From: Capsicum annuum
Taxonomy: Eukaryota; Streptophyta; Magnoliopsida; Solanales; Solanaceae
Direction of reading: 5' to 3'
Assembly: GCF_002878395.1 (NCBI RefSeq)
Contig: NC_061114.1
Span: 145,142,560 to 145,206,559 of the forward strand
Length of the DNA stretch: 64,000 nucleotides
Position 1 is the stretch's first letter. Each line of letters opens with the position of its first letter. Under the pieces are notes generated by a model. That model was given only the letters and a program-made list of their open reading frames with translations. It was not told where the DNA came from and made no database searches. Shown one piece after another: positions 35,441 through 46,789 of this stretch. A program made the translations under genes and the position numbers.

Positions 35441-36797
35441 TGGCTCAACCTTGGTCTTTTTTTACCTATATTTTCTCCCTAAAGTTAATACAAATTATCA
35501 CCAAGGGTCTTAGCACTCCTAGTGACTATTGCCAATACTTTAGATCATTTTTTGAGTTCACTATAGTATTTCTAGGAAAATCCCCTTTTGGTCTAGTAGT
35601 CAATTGAGAGAAAATTTGCCCGATTTGTGTTTCCAATTATTTTACAGAAGCGGAGTGGGACACAACTATTTTTTCAATTTAGAAGAATTTGCCTTTCAAT
35701 TCACAACTCATTTTGTCCGTTTCCTCTATTTTCATTAAAATTCTTGCCAAGAAATCTTTGATTTTATATTTGTTAGGGTCAACGGGATATGATTCTTTAT
35801 TCTTTTTCTGGTCATGAGGAGGCATATAATAGTCATAGTCATTTTCCCTATCCCTACAATCAAAGTCATGATCACGATCTGTCCAACTTTGGTTCCCACC
35901 TTACCTTTGATAGGTGGGGTAGGAACTCCCTAAATAATTTGCCAAATACCGAATCTACCCATCAATCTTCTTGGCTTTTTCATCATCATAGTCCTTGGAT
36001 GCCACAACATTCACTACTTTTATGGGTTCACCCATCACATATTTCATAAAAAGCTCTAATTGAGTATTCATTTTTGCTGTATTCTTCTCTCTCTCTTTCT
36101 CTTCATTTTTATTCCTTGTTACTTATTAACAAAAGAGGTAGTAGGAGATCCTTTTTGTACCTCAAGAAAATTTGTAGCTACATAATAAGTCAACTTTTTA
36201 AAAAAGTCCCCTGATGCCTTATTAACTCATTTTTTTTAAGAAGATCAAGTGCCCGATAGAAAATTTTGAGAAGCATTTTCTCTGGGACCTTGTGGTTAGG
36301 ACATTGCATGAGTTTTTATTTGAATCTTTCCCACACCTCGTACAAGGGTTTTCCATTTAGATGAACAAATTTTTTGATTTAATCATGTAGTTTGAGCATT
36401 TTGGATGGTGGGAAGTACCGGTAAAGAAAGGCCACATTGAGTTCATCCCATGAAGTAATTTACCCTTCCGAAAGAGAATGATGCCACAACACTGCCTCGC
36501 CTATTAGAGAGAATAGGAAGGGGCATAGATGGATGGACTCTTAGGTTATGTGACCTATATCAAATAGTGCACACACTTCTATGAATTCTTCATATGCAAG
36601 TTGGGGTCCTCATAATCTTACCCCCCAAACAATCTCTTTATTTGGAGCGTATGCAACATTATGCTTGTGATATTAAGGACACCATTCCTATAATTATGTG
36701 GGATACGGATGGAACTTGTATTTCCTAGGTCATTGAGTTGCTCCTTATCATCAAGAGTATCGTTAAAAGATGTCACTTGACTTGCATTCTCACTCAT
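35441..36797 (-). pseudogene. X1 gag (broken)
   Basis: Capsid gene remnant. The likely start MSENAS lies at 36797, followed by STSSIRIP-like and EDPNLHMKN segments. At about 36360-36240 it reads LYEVWERFK, then a stop, then CPNHKVPEKMLLKIFYRALD, the Athila/Tat gag signature. Stops are frequent. X2 carries the homologue at 43500-44517. Confidence 0.82.
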
Positions 36798-36917
36798 GAA
36801 TCTATATATACTATGGAGATCATCTAAAAGAAAAAAAACAACAACAAGAATAAATGCATACCTCTACGGGTATACCCTGGGTAAAAATTAATACCATACA
36901 AGTGAAAATTAAATTTC

Positions 36918-36937
36918 AATCCACGATAATGGTGCAA
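36918..36937 (-). other. Primer binding site of X1
   Basis: On the plus strand AATCCACGATAATGGTGCAA corresponds to the complement of TGGCGCCGTTGCCGGGG, the primer site type of Athila/Calypso elements (reported as Asp-tRNA). It lies three bases from LTR2. Confidence 0.72.
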
Positions 36938-36940
36938 TTT

Positions 36941-38197
36941 TGATCACACTCACCTATACCTTGCAATTGGTAGAGGATGATCATTATAAATAGCATAACT
37001 TATGGTGAGGTTGAATCCACGAGGAGCGAATTAGCTTCTTGTCCTATATGTGTTACCAATTATAAAAAAGTTGTACATAGTGTAAATAAAGTAAAATTCA
37101 TGATTTAAAATAGGTATTGGTTTTGAACAAGGATTTATCAATGTCTACTAAAGTCAACACACTAAGACAACACTTGTTATTTAAAATTCAATATTAGAAG
37201 GATCTTGAGATTATGTATAAATAGGGCATGTTATGAATGGGAACATGACAATTTGGTGCAAATTCTAGTTGTTAGCGATGTGGTAGGCTGGTTGAAAGTC
37301 CTTGAGGCTAGTTAGTCAACAAAGCTTCAAGGGTATCACTAAGTGACACTTTCGAGTCCCCCATAGCCCTCTTTAAAGGATGCCATCAGTTCCAAAAGTT
37401 CACCCACATCTCTCTTTCAATTATGTTGCGAGCTTTTAAGAATTTAGGGTTTTCACCCACAACCCTATTTTGGGCATTTGGGTTTTTCACCAACAAATCC
37501 TAACTAATTAAACCAAGAAATAGTAAAAACAATCATAATCTACACAAATACATTATAACTCACACATAATTGCACCTTAGTTCAACATAATCCCAAGAGA
37601 AAGAGATTTAGCTACTCATGAAGTAAAGTGAAAGAAATATACCTTAAGGTTCATTCAAAGCATCCATCCTTCAATTTCTCTAGATTCATAGTATAAAATT
37701 CAAATATAATTGTTTTCCAAATTAGGGTTTGTAACATCAAGTTTAATTTCTTTCAAAAAGTCTAGAATCTTAAAATAGGAAAGGGTTTGAGACTTTTAAG
37801 GGATTTGGGGCCGGCTATTGAAAATTACAAAATTTCCCTGGGCATACTCCTGTATTGTCGCGATTGCACAAGATTTATTGTGATCAAGGCTACTACAGCT
37901 ACAGTTAGATCCACACGTTCGCAGAGGATAACACAACTTGACTTGCCACAATCACGATGCTCAGACCATGATTATGGTAACTGAGCTTGATTTTGTATAG
38001 TCTTTAGAAGTGCGCTTTTATCCTCATTTTGATTCTTTATTAGCTAAAATCCACATCTTTCTATCTCATCATTTGTATGCCTGCAAAATGTGGAAATTAA
38101 TGCATTCAACTAACAAGATTTTCTCATTCATACCTTTAAATTTAAGTAATGTGCACAAATTTATGACCTAAAAATATGGTATATTCACACCTCATTA
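36941..38197 (-). repeat. LTR2, shared middle LTR of the array
   Basis: 1257 bp, starting TGATCACACTCACC and ending about CTCATTA on the plus strand. It acts at once as the 5' LTR of X1 and the 3' LTR of X2. On the minus strand AAG|GTATAT at about 37641-37649 resembles a splice donor, and CTATACAAAAT near 37990-38000 is a weak TATA candidate. A GATC/CG motif cluster is at 37855-37978. Confidence 0.82.
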
Positions 38198-38211
38198 CCC
38201 CCCCCCCCCCC
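38198..38211 (-). repeat. 14-base C run at the X2 polypurine tract
   Basis: 14 consecutive C on the plus strand (G on the minus strand) followed by CAAACTTAGACC form the X2 polypurine tract. It is expanded relative to the five C of X1 and may vary in length. Confidence 0.85.
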
Positions 38212-40589
38212 AAACTTAGACCTTTGCCTATCCTCAAGAAATACTACCTCTTACTTAATAAGACAATGCAAACTTTAAGCCTATTTATTCAACCCAATGA
38301 TCACAATGACCTCAAGCTTGATTGCTTTCACAAATGGCTCTTCAAACATAGGCAAAGCTATTCTCAAGAAACCCCTCAACATTAAATACAATCTCAATGA
38401 TGTGAAGGATGCACAACAAAAACAATACAACAATCACTAGCACTCTAAAAGCGACTTTCTGCTGACCTCAACACTAATAAACTTCTTTGCATCATTATTC
38501 AGAAGATAACTATCTCACCCACCTCAAGATGTTCACATGCCCCATCATAAGAAGGATATACCACACACACTCTATTATATAATATGAAACAAAGGGGATT
38601 TAAGTGCAAAACTCTCTCTCTCATGAAGACTCCTGATGTAAACAAGTACCATGTGATAGGCTTGCCCTTATTTTCAATAGCCACTACAGTGATTACACTT
38701 TTTTAGAGATCTAGAAAGTCTTTTTGATCTTGAATGTAGGTTTGAGAAAAGTTAGGATATAATTTAGGAACAAAGTTGTTACACCCTTCTTGAACAAGTA
38801 CATAAAACTATTCTATCCATCCAATTTTTTCGAGGCATATTACATTTGCTCATTTTTTTGTAATCTATGCCTCATTATTCTTTTCATCATTTCTTTATTT
38901 TTCTTTTTTTTCATGCTTAGGTCACAGGCATACACTCACACTACCTTCGCCCAAGGTCAACTCTTTCAAACTTACCACCCCAACATAGGCATTTAGCCTC
39001 AAATTTCTTTTTTTTTTCCTATTAAAAGAGTGTAGGGTTCAAGACAGGAAATAACTTTGAATGGATCAAGGCTTGTAACATGGTTTCTAAAGAAAGGCTT
39101 GAAGGCTTGAATTGGGAAATTAAGTATACTATCCTAAGAATGGGTAGGCTATTTAGGCTAAAGTGGGTTCCTTTCAGGAAGATGGCCTAGGATTATTTTA
39201 CCAAACAAGCATAATCGGAATTAACCTTGAGAGAATAACTGGGCAAGTTCTAGATGATACAAGTATATGTGAGATTTAGACACAAATTCTCACCGCAAAT
39301 AGCATCGAATCTCCTCAACGGGGATCACTTACCCTTCCGACTAGAGACAAAATATAATATCTACCAAATATTATAAGTCAAATTTTGGAGTCATAAAAAG
39401 AGGTAAAGCATTGTTACAAAGTCTCTTATGTCCAGGACCTTGATTTTCAAAAATATTTTGTATGGGATGGGGGTGGGGGAAGAGGGTTTGCTTCACATTT
39501 GCAAGATGCAAAATTTGCTATTTGTAGCTCCAAACCAAGCCAACATGTCATATTACAGCTTTCATAAGGGAAAACCATATGGTTACCCATACTTTACCGT
39601 AGGCATAAGTGCAATCCCAAAACAAAAATGCTACACGTACTTAGATTTCCCTTGCATTTAAAACATCGATAATATGGGTACTTAGGCTTCCCCCACATTC
39701 ATGGCTCAAAACCCAATCAAGACAATTTCCCCTTAAGAATGTCTTCACTTAATCTATCATTGGGAAAGGTTCGTACAATATCACCATATGCAAAAAAAAT
39801 ATAAAGTAAAAATATATAAAAAAATTACTAATCCATGAAAATGTGGGCACCATCAGAGTTCCTAAATATTACAACCCAATAAAAAATAAAAATCATCAAA
39901 AATGTCATTAAAACATCACGAAACATCAAGAAATATCAAATAATACAAGCCCAAATAGAATGATTGCAGAGATAGACACCCCAACTAAAAAGCTAAAAGT
40001 GTCCTCACGGTATAAATAATCAAGTATAAATAGAGATAAGGTTGCTCCCTGAAACTGCATTAAGAGTTTCTATCGCACTCAGATGTTACATTATCTCTAT
40101 ATCCTCAGGATCAAACAACTTAGTTGGGGCCTCATCATCCCTCTCAACTCATAAGAAAGGTAGTTTGTCTAGGGGTCTTCGGACCTTTCAAAGTCTATTT
40201 AACCTCTTCCACATCTTGCTAAAGAATTTATCTCTCTTATTATCCCTTTTTACCATTTTCTCATGTGACACCTGAAACTCTCAATTCGACTTCGCAAACG
40301 ATGAGTAGGCTCTCTCAAGCATAGTAATGGTAACCTCCCAACTTCCGTTGGTCCTCCACATACTTCGCATAATCAAACCAGGAAATACATTAATGGCGGG
40401 TGGCGGAGTGATTTCTCAGCCCCTAGGGAAACTTAAAAACTAGATCCATAATCGTCCTCATCTCAATAGAAGTATCATCAAAGGGGCTATCAATTGATGG
40501 CCTACAAGGTTGTAGCTCCTCACGTATCGACTGTCCTAAGTCGATCTTTCTATTTTTCTCTAATGCACCTTAACCTCTAATTTTTGGAG
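38212..40589 (-). other. X2 3' noncoding region
   Basis: About 2.4 kb matching the X1 region 30641-32766. No conserved frame. Open frames on the plus strand here (38176-40275) are fortuitous: they are antisense and not kept in X1. Confidence 0.7.
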
Positions 40590-41160
40590 GATAGATGGGT
40601 GTGATAGGGCGTACCTTAGTGTCATCAAGGTACTCTGCCATACCTGCTCGCCTGCACAACTTGGTAATCAGAGAAAGGAAGAAGAGATGCTTACCACCAT
40701 GGTTTTTGAAAATCATCATCTTTGAGAGTATAAGTCAACCAACATTCTAAGGAATGCCGTCTAAAATACAAGCAACCATCCTAGCCCACAAGTCTAGCAC
40801 TTTTATATGTCATTAATTTTCTCTGCACCAATGTCCACCTCCTTACCCTAGATCTTGCTAATACTGACAGATCAGTAGGAGAAAGATACTACATAAGGTT
40901 AGCATAGAATTATCAAACCCAGTGCTCATTCGACCTGAAGGATTCAAGGAAAACCACTACCACCTTATTGCCACAAATCTATCATAAAATGCCAAAATAT
41001 TTTGTAGCACTTTCTCCAAGCATATTCCTCTCTCCAAGGGTAGCGTTGTTCTTAAAAGATCACCATTGTAGAAAGTATGGAACTTGGGGGCCATGAATCG
41101 GACATGGTCATAGGCTTCCCTGATAAAATCCTGAAAAATTGGAGAATTACATAACAACAC
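40590..41160 (-). pseudogene. X2 second ORF, REFYANL-type (broken)
   Basis: Homologue of 32767-33597. The minus strand reads FMAPKFHTFYNGDLLRTTLP, LERGICLEKVLQNILAFYDR and FVAIRW, then the frame breaks near 40957. CCAATTTTTCAG just upstream of the first codons is a possible splice acceptor, as in X1. X2 keeps a Met where X1 has Lys (MAPK against KAPQ), so MAP is a possible original start. Function unknown. Confidence 0.6.
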
Positions 41161-42128
41161 TAATCATCGACATTTTCATACACAAACTATGCTATGTTGT
41201 CCACTAATGCTCATGGGATGGTTACTTTTTTGTGCTTACACAAGAATTTGAAGTGTAAAATTTTTGGCCTAGGATGGAATTTGTCCTCAAATGTACTGAT
41301 CGTGGCCCATAGAGCTATGATCATGGTGCCACGATCGTGGCTTCTAAGACCAGTTAAAGCCTAAATTATAGCAATATTAAAATCTAAATTCTAAGCCAAA
41401 ACATGTACCAAAAAGAATTGATACTAAAATCATTAAACAAGATTACTAGGTGCTCGACTAGGACCTTAGAATATGTAAAAAACTATCTATGAAATCATTT
41501 GGGAATTTAATTGAGAACTTGGTGTGCACCCTAAATTTTACTCAATTTCAAACAAAATTAAGGTACTCAAGACTTCCCCACATGTGTTCCCACCAATTCT
41601 AGTAGCTAATCACCTTACAAATATAATTGAATAAGTATTTTGCCATGAAAATCATAACTTTAGGCCTTCCATATAACATACGTTCTATGGACCATTTAAA
41701 ATAATTAAAGCAGAAATTCAATACACCTACCGGAGTAAATGATGATAGTAGGATGCTCAAATTCTTTTGAATGCCTAGGAGTGGGTACCATTTGAGAGAA
41801 AATTTTATAAAGGAGTGTGAAATAAATGAGCATTCGAATGGTCATATAGACTGATTTGATTGCAATCTTTGTCTAAGTTCCATGATTGCTGTGACATTGA
41901 TGACAATGATCGCAGCTCTAGGGCCCGCAATTATGGTAATAGAGAGAATTTCTGCATCTTTATTTTCCTTTGTTCAGTCCACTATGAAATATTTCACACT
42001 TTCCCCTTTTCAAAATCACTTAAAACACTCCATAGTGCCACAAGTGGATGGATTAATTAGTGACCAAAATTTTAAAATCTAATTTATCAAATTTAAAAGG
42101 AAAGGATACAAGCCATGTTCATGGCATA
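41161..42128 (-). other. X2 intergenic region with GATC-motif clusters
   Basis: It corresponds to 33598-34512. It carries motif islands at 41290-41345, including the perfect 14-bp palindrome GCCACGATCGTGGC (41328-41341), and at 41855-41940. No gene: the plus-strand frames at 41860-42082 are antisense shadows. Confidence 0.55.
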
Positions 42129-42156
42129 TGTTGGTTGCCTACCTCATAGAGCCTTA
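42129..42156 (-). other. Conserved AGGCAACC block, X2
   Basis: The minus strand contains GAGGTAGGCAACCAAC, matching the X1 block with a few changes. Confidence 0.65.
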
Positions 42157-42159
42157 TTG

Positions 42160-43080
42160 ATCATTGTGGCACGACGTCTTCCTTCATTTTCAAGTTGGAT
42201 CCTCAAGGGTCCGATCTTTCATTTGTTCATCTTCAACATCTATAAACGGCACCACTTGAATCTCTATGGGTTGTTTCTTCATTATGCATACCTAAATGAT
42301 ACTTTACCATCATGAACTCTAAACCTCATTTCCCCAAGATCCAAGTCAACAATGGCTCTTTCAGAGGCAAGTATAGGTTAACTAAGTATAGTAAGAACCT
42401 CTTAGTACATCTCACAATATAACATAAAAAATCCGTTGGAAGGATGAATTTATCCACTTTCACCAATATAACAAACAAAAAACTAACCAGTTTCTTGATA
42501 GACCTATCTACCATCAAGGGCCTCATCCGCATTAGTGTAGGGGTAATCAATCCAAGTCTCCTATATATTGAAAATGGTATGAGGTTTATACTCGTACTAA
42601 GGTCACAAAAAGCTTTACCAAACTTATGTGTCCTGATTGTTCATGGAATGGTAAAGGCCATGGGGTCTTCTTTCTTTTCTACTATTACATTACTCATGAT
42701 GGCTCTACAACATAGGTTATTTCAATGGTTTCACATTCAACAAGATTCTTCTTCAATATTAATTTGTTCATAAGCTTTGCATACCCTGGAAATTCTTTGA
42801 TAGCCTCAAGTAGCGGAATATTAATAAAGAAATTGCTAAGCTTAGCCATGAATTCCTTAATCTTGTCGTTATCTTTATTTCTCTTAATCCTTCGGGGGAA
42901 AAGGTAGGGATTTGAATGATGGACAATACATAACCTATCCTATCATTCTCAACCACCTCTTTATCTATCTCCATTGGTTTTTTTTATATCCTTCATCTTG
43001 AGAATTTGGAGGCCCTTCTCTTAACTCTACCACAAGCTTTGTCTTCACATTCATTGGCTCAACCTTGGTCTCTTTTTAAC
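42160..43080 (-). pseudogene. X2 protease region (broken)
   Basis: The minus strand near 42660-42560 reads FCDLSTSINLIPFSIYRRLG, with the active-site Asp kept but Gly changed to Ser. It is followed by DRSIKKLVSFLF and VKVDKFILP at about 42500-42430. Upstream, SLAISLLIFRYLRLSKNF matches the LSINIPL-type linker of relatives. Several stops. Confidence 0.8.
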
Positions 43081-44517
43081 CCATATCTTCTCTCTCAACT
43101 TACTTTAAATAATCACCAAGGATCTTACCACTCCTAGTAACAATTGCCAATACACAAGCTTTATTTTTTAGGTTAATAATTATGTCACTAGGAAGATATC
43201 CCTTTTGTATAACATTCAATTGAGATGTAATTTGCTCGATTTGAGTTTCCAATTGTCAAATAAAAGCAGAGTGAGACACAACAATTTTTTTGATTTATGT
43301 GAAGTTGCCTTTCAATTATGGATTATTTTGTCCATTCCCTCCACTCACATCAAAATTCATTCCATGAAATCTTCACTTTTGTATGTCGGGGTCGGTGAGA
43401 TTTTCTTCTTTGTTCTTTGCCCGATCATAGGAAGGAACATAACTATGATAGTCATGATGCCTATTCCTCCAATCAAGGTCATGATCATGATTCGTTCAGC
43501 CTTTTTTCCTAAATTTCCTTTGATAGGTTGGGCGAGAACCCCGCTGAATAGATGGCCAAATACCGAAGCTCCTCATCAAGCTTCTTGTTATCTTTATCAT
43601 CACAGGCCTTGGATTCCATAATATTCACTACTTTTATGGGTTCACCCATCACATGTTTCATCAAAAGTTCTAATTGAGTCATCATTTTTTCCATATTCTT
43701 CTCTCTCTCATCTCTCTTCCTTTGTTCCTTAAAAAAAGGTGGGGGGTAGGAGATCCTTTTGGTACCTCGAAATCCCGAGTATGCCACCCTAAATTTTTCT
43801 TGATAACTTTCTTAAGAAAATTTGTAGTTGCATGATACATTAACATTATAAAAGAGTCCCCTACCACATTATCTACTATAATTTTGTTGGGCAGATCAAG
43901 AGCTTGGTAGAGCATTTGGAGAGACATTTTTTTTGGGACCTCAGGGTTAGGACGTTGCATAAGTTTTCCATTGAATCTTTCCCATACCTTGTATAAGGGT
44001 TCTCTATTTAATTGTCTAAAGTTATTGATTTTAACTCACAATTGGATTATTTGGGATTCTGGAAAATACCAGTAATGGAAGGCCACAATAAGTTCATCCC
44101 ATGACGTAATTAACATAGACAGAAGAGAACAAAGCCACAATACTGCCTCGCTTACTAGAGATAATGGGAATAGGCATAGATGGATGGACATTTGTGTTAT
44201 GCCTATAGTATAAAAAAGTGCACACACCTTTATGAATTTTTAAAATTCAAGTTGGGGTCCTCATAAGCTTGCCCCTTCAAAAGTCTCTGTATTTGGAGCA
44301 TACGAAAATTTATGCTTATCACGTGAAAGACACTTTTCCCATTAGTAGGTGGGATACGAATGGTACTTGTACCTCCCATATTATTGAGGTTCTCCTTATT
44401 GTCAACAGGACCACCTAAAGATCTAGCTTTACTTGCATTTTCACTTATGGCTCTATGTATACTATGGATATCACCTAAAAGAAACAAAAAACAACTACCA
44501 AAATAAATTGACACCAC
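43081..44517 (-). pseudogene. X2 gag (broken)
   Basis: Better preserved than the X1 copy. Segments on the minus strand: MGGTSTIRIPPTNGKSVF and AYEDPNLNFKN (44517-44230), then QRPNPEVPKKMSLQML, YQALDLPNKIIVDNVVG and KKNLGWHTRDFEVPKGSP (43960-43760), then LELLMKHVMGEPIKVV and YSAGFSPN (43690-43520). This is the capsid/nucleocapsid part of an Athila-type element; no CCHC knuckle was seen. The frame is interrupted between 44230 and 43960. Confidence 0.85.
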
Positions 44518-44570
44518 TATGGGTATACCCTAAGTAAAAATCAACACCCTAAAAGTGAAAACTAAATTTC

Positions 44571-44590
44571 ACTCCCTGGTAGCGACAGCA
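44571..44590 (-). other. Primer binding site of X2
   Basis: On the plus strand ACTCCCTGGTAGCGACAGCA, closer than X1 to the complement of the TGGCGCCGTTGCCGGGG primer site. It lies three bases from LTR3. Confidence 0.75.
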
Positions 44591-44593
44591 TTT

Positions 44594-45396
44594 TTATCAC
44601 ACTGACCTACACCATTTAATTGGTAGAGGACAATCAGTATGAATAGCTCAGCTTATGTTAAGGTTGAATCCACGAGGAGCAAAATTAGAGTTCTAGTCCC
44701 TTGGGTGTTAACTATTACTAAAAACATACCAAAATTATAAGTAAAGTGAAATGCATGATTTTAATTTGGGGTTCACTTTGAAATAAGAATTTATCAATGT
44801 CTAATAAAGTCAACACCCTAAGCCAACACTTATGATTTAAAATTCAATATTCGAAGGATCTTGGGATTATGTCTACCTAACAGTAAGTTATGCATCAGAA
44901 CATGATCACTTAGTGCGAATTCTAGTTGTTAGCAATGTGGTAGGCTAGGTTGAAAGTCCTTGAGGCTAGTTTGTCAACAAAGCTTCATAGGGTGTCACTC
45001 ATTGAATCTTTTGAGTAGTTAATGAGTGTGTCAATTAAAGTCGTCTAACACCTCAATTAGGCATCCCTATTTCAAGGAAGATGCCCAACGCATAGCCAAC
45101 TCTCTACTCATTATTATTTTTAAGATAAAAAAAATATGGCAAACAAAATACATTATTGTTAACTATTGCTTTGTCCGCCATAGCACTCTTTTATGGATGC
45201 CATGTGTTCCAAAGGTTTACCTACATCCCTCTTTCTAGGATGATGTGAGCTTTCCTGAATTTGGGTTTTTCACCCATAAACCCATTTTGGGAATTTGGGG
45301 TTTTCAGTAACAAATCCTAACTAATTAAACCAAGCAATAGTTAAACCTATCATCAAAAAAATAGAGGTAAATAAGTGGTAAATACACCACTCATCA
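44594..45396 (-). repeat. LTR3 of the array, internally deleted
   Basis: 803 bp. The start TTATCACACTGACC and end ACTCATCA match the other LTRs. About 0.6 kb present in LTR2 (about 37530-38165) is missing at about 45352, replaced by a direct join after CCTATCATC. The missing part is the U3/promoter side on the minus strand, so this 5' LTR is probably promoterless. Confidence 0.8.
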
Positions 45397-45595
45397 ACCA
45401 CCTAACATAAACCTTTGCCTGTCCTTAAGCAATATTGTTTCTTACTTAACTAGACATGCAAACTTTAAGCCTATTTATTCAATATAATGATCACAATGAC
45501 CTCAAACTTGATTGCTACCACAAATGGCTCTTCAAACATGGGAAAAACTATGCTTATGACATCCCTCAAGAATATATTTTTAGAATCTCAAAGAA
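45397..45595 (-). mobile_element. Start of a third internal region of the array
   Basis: It continues past LTR3 with the sequence found after LTR1 and LTR2 (polypurine-tract complement, then CCTTTGCCTGTCCTTAAGCA and AATGGCTCTTCAAACATGGG). It breaks off at about 45595 where LTR-B sequence resumes. Confidence 0.75.
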
Positions 45596-46440
45596 TAGCC
45601 AAATAATGACATAAACAATGGCTCATTGTTAGCTTAACCAATAGCTCACACGCATTGCACAATTGATAATATATTACTTATAACATCATTTGTCATAACT
45701 AAAAAGTACCTGGGGTTCCTCAATTTTTTCACAAAATGGAATTCTCTAAAAATTTATCAAGTGTATAAGGGTTTCAAGAGAACTATATCAACCTTGGATT
45801 AAGGTGGGTCAAGAGCCAACTTCTGTATCCCTAAAATATATTCTAAGATCATTCCTACCCCGGACTAGTCTAAGGTATCTAAATCAACTCTTAGATGTGT
45901 AACAAGCCACAACTAACTCAAAGGTAGAGATTTTACTAAAGTTCTATCACTATGTCCATTCAGAGTAAAGCAACCCCATTAGAGTAAGCAAATAACTATA
46001 GTCTTGCACTAAGTATGAGAAAAAAGGTCACTCTTTTATAACTAGAGTAATTCTAAGCATTCCTATGCTAGCCATAAAATACTAAGTCAAATACATTATG
46101 GTTCAAGGCAACAAACTAAGTATTTCACTCTAAGGGTCTCAAATGACCTAAAATATCCAACTAATCCCAAGTTTTGCACATCATCAAACCAAAACCTAAA
46201 AATCATCTTAAAACAATAAGATATCATAATTATACTATGGTATAGCTCAATCTAACAAGGAATAAACCTAACCTACCTCAATGCCAAAAAAGATCAATAA
46301 TCTAATAAACCTTAGTTTTTCCCTTCTGAGAAGCTTCTTCAAGATTACAAGCTATCAAAAATACATTCTACTCATAAATATAAGAATATTTGTACCCATA
46401 TTGTACCATTTTAGTTTGGGTCCAAAAATTATGCCATAAC
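45596..46440 (-). mobile_element. LTR-B copy 2, right part
   Basis: It matches LTR-B copy 1 from about 6130 to 6930 (for example AAAATATATTCTA, AAGGTATCTAAATC and CATATTGTACCATT). Compared with copy 1 about 0.5 kb of LTR-B is missing between the two halves, lost together with the rest of the array. Confidence 0.72.
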
Positions 46441-46789
46441 CTCTCTTGAGGTATTTGTAAGAGTGTGGTGTTATAATTGTGCGTATTTAGGTGTGTTAGT
46501 GTTTAATACACACTTTAGTTCCTATTTTTTGTAATAATCTATGTCTCATTATCTATTTTTATCTTATTGTATTTATTTTGTTTGAATCTTGCCTTCTTAT
46601 TCTCGGCCCGTGCTTGCTTTCTTGGTGTTGTTTTCATCTTATTTTCGTATTTCCATAGTTAGTTTGTATAATTAAGTTCCCCACAAGTATCAAAAAAAGT
46701 TGTTCAAAATTTAAGGAAGTTTGACTACTGAAAAGCAAAAGTTACTGAATAGCTGAAGGAGAGACCACCACTATCTTTACCATAAAAGC
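46441..46789 (+). other. T-rich leader-like segment
   Basis: No gene. It shares an arrangement with 62380-62560 (GTGTGGT, then TAATAYACACYTTAGTTCCT, then TTGTAAT), suggesting a common retroelement leader or LTR end. Its junction with the gag of G is not resolved. Confidence 0.4.

Larger units (their letters stand above)
29244..45595 (-). mobile_element. Tandem array of Athila-like elements
   Basis: Three LTRs (29244-30620, 36941-38197, 44594-45396) alternate with two full internal regions (X1, X2), followed by the first about 200 bp of a third. All units are on the minus strand. Each LTR-internal boundary keeps the expected sites: polypurine tract on the right of the left LTR, PBS of the TGGCGCC type on the left of the right LTR. 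The two units share the middle LTR, so the array is a product of unequal recombination between LTRs, not two separate insertions. Internal regions code for gag-protease and a second ORF but no RT or integrase. X1 and X2 differ at many positions, so the array is old. Confidence 0.85.

Noticed and set aside
34275..36049. Series of plus-strand frames
   Set aside because: They are antisense to the X1 gag-protease remnant and its flank, whose family motifs are on the minus strand.
41860..43621. Series of plus-strand frames
   Set aside because: Antisense shadows of the X2 gag-protease region; not conserved in X1.
29244..45396. CRISPR-like or satellite array reading of the repeats
   Set aside because: The repeat units are kilobases long with LTR, PBS and coding structure; the genome is plant-like.
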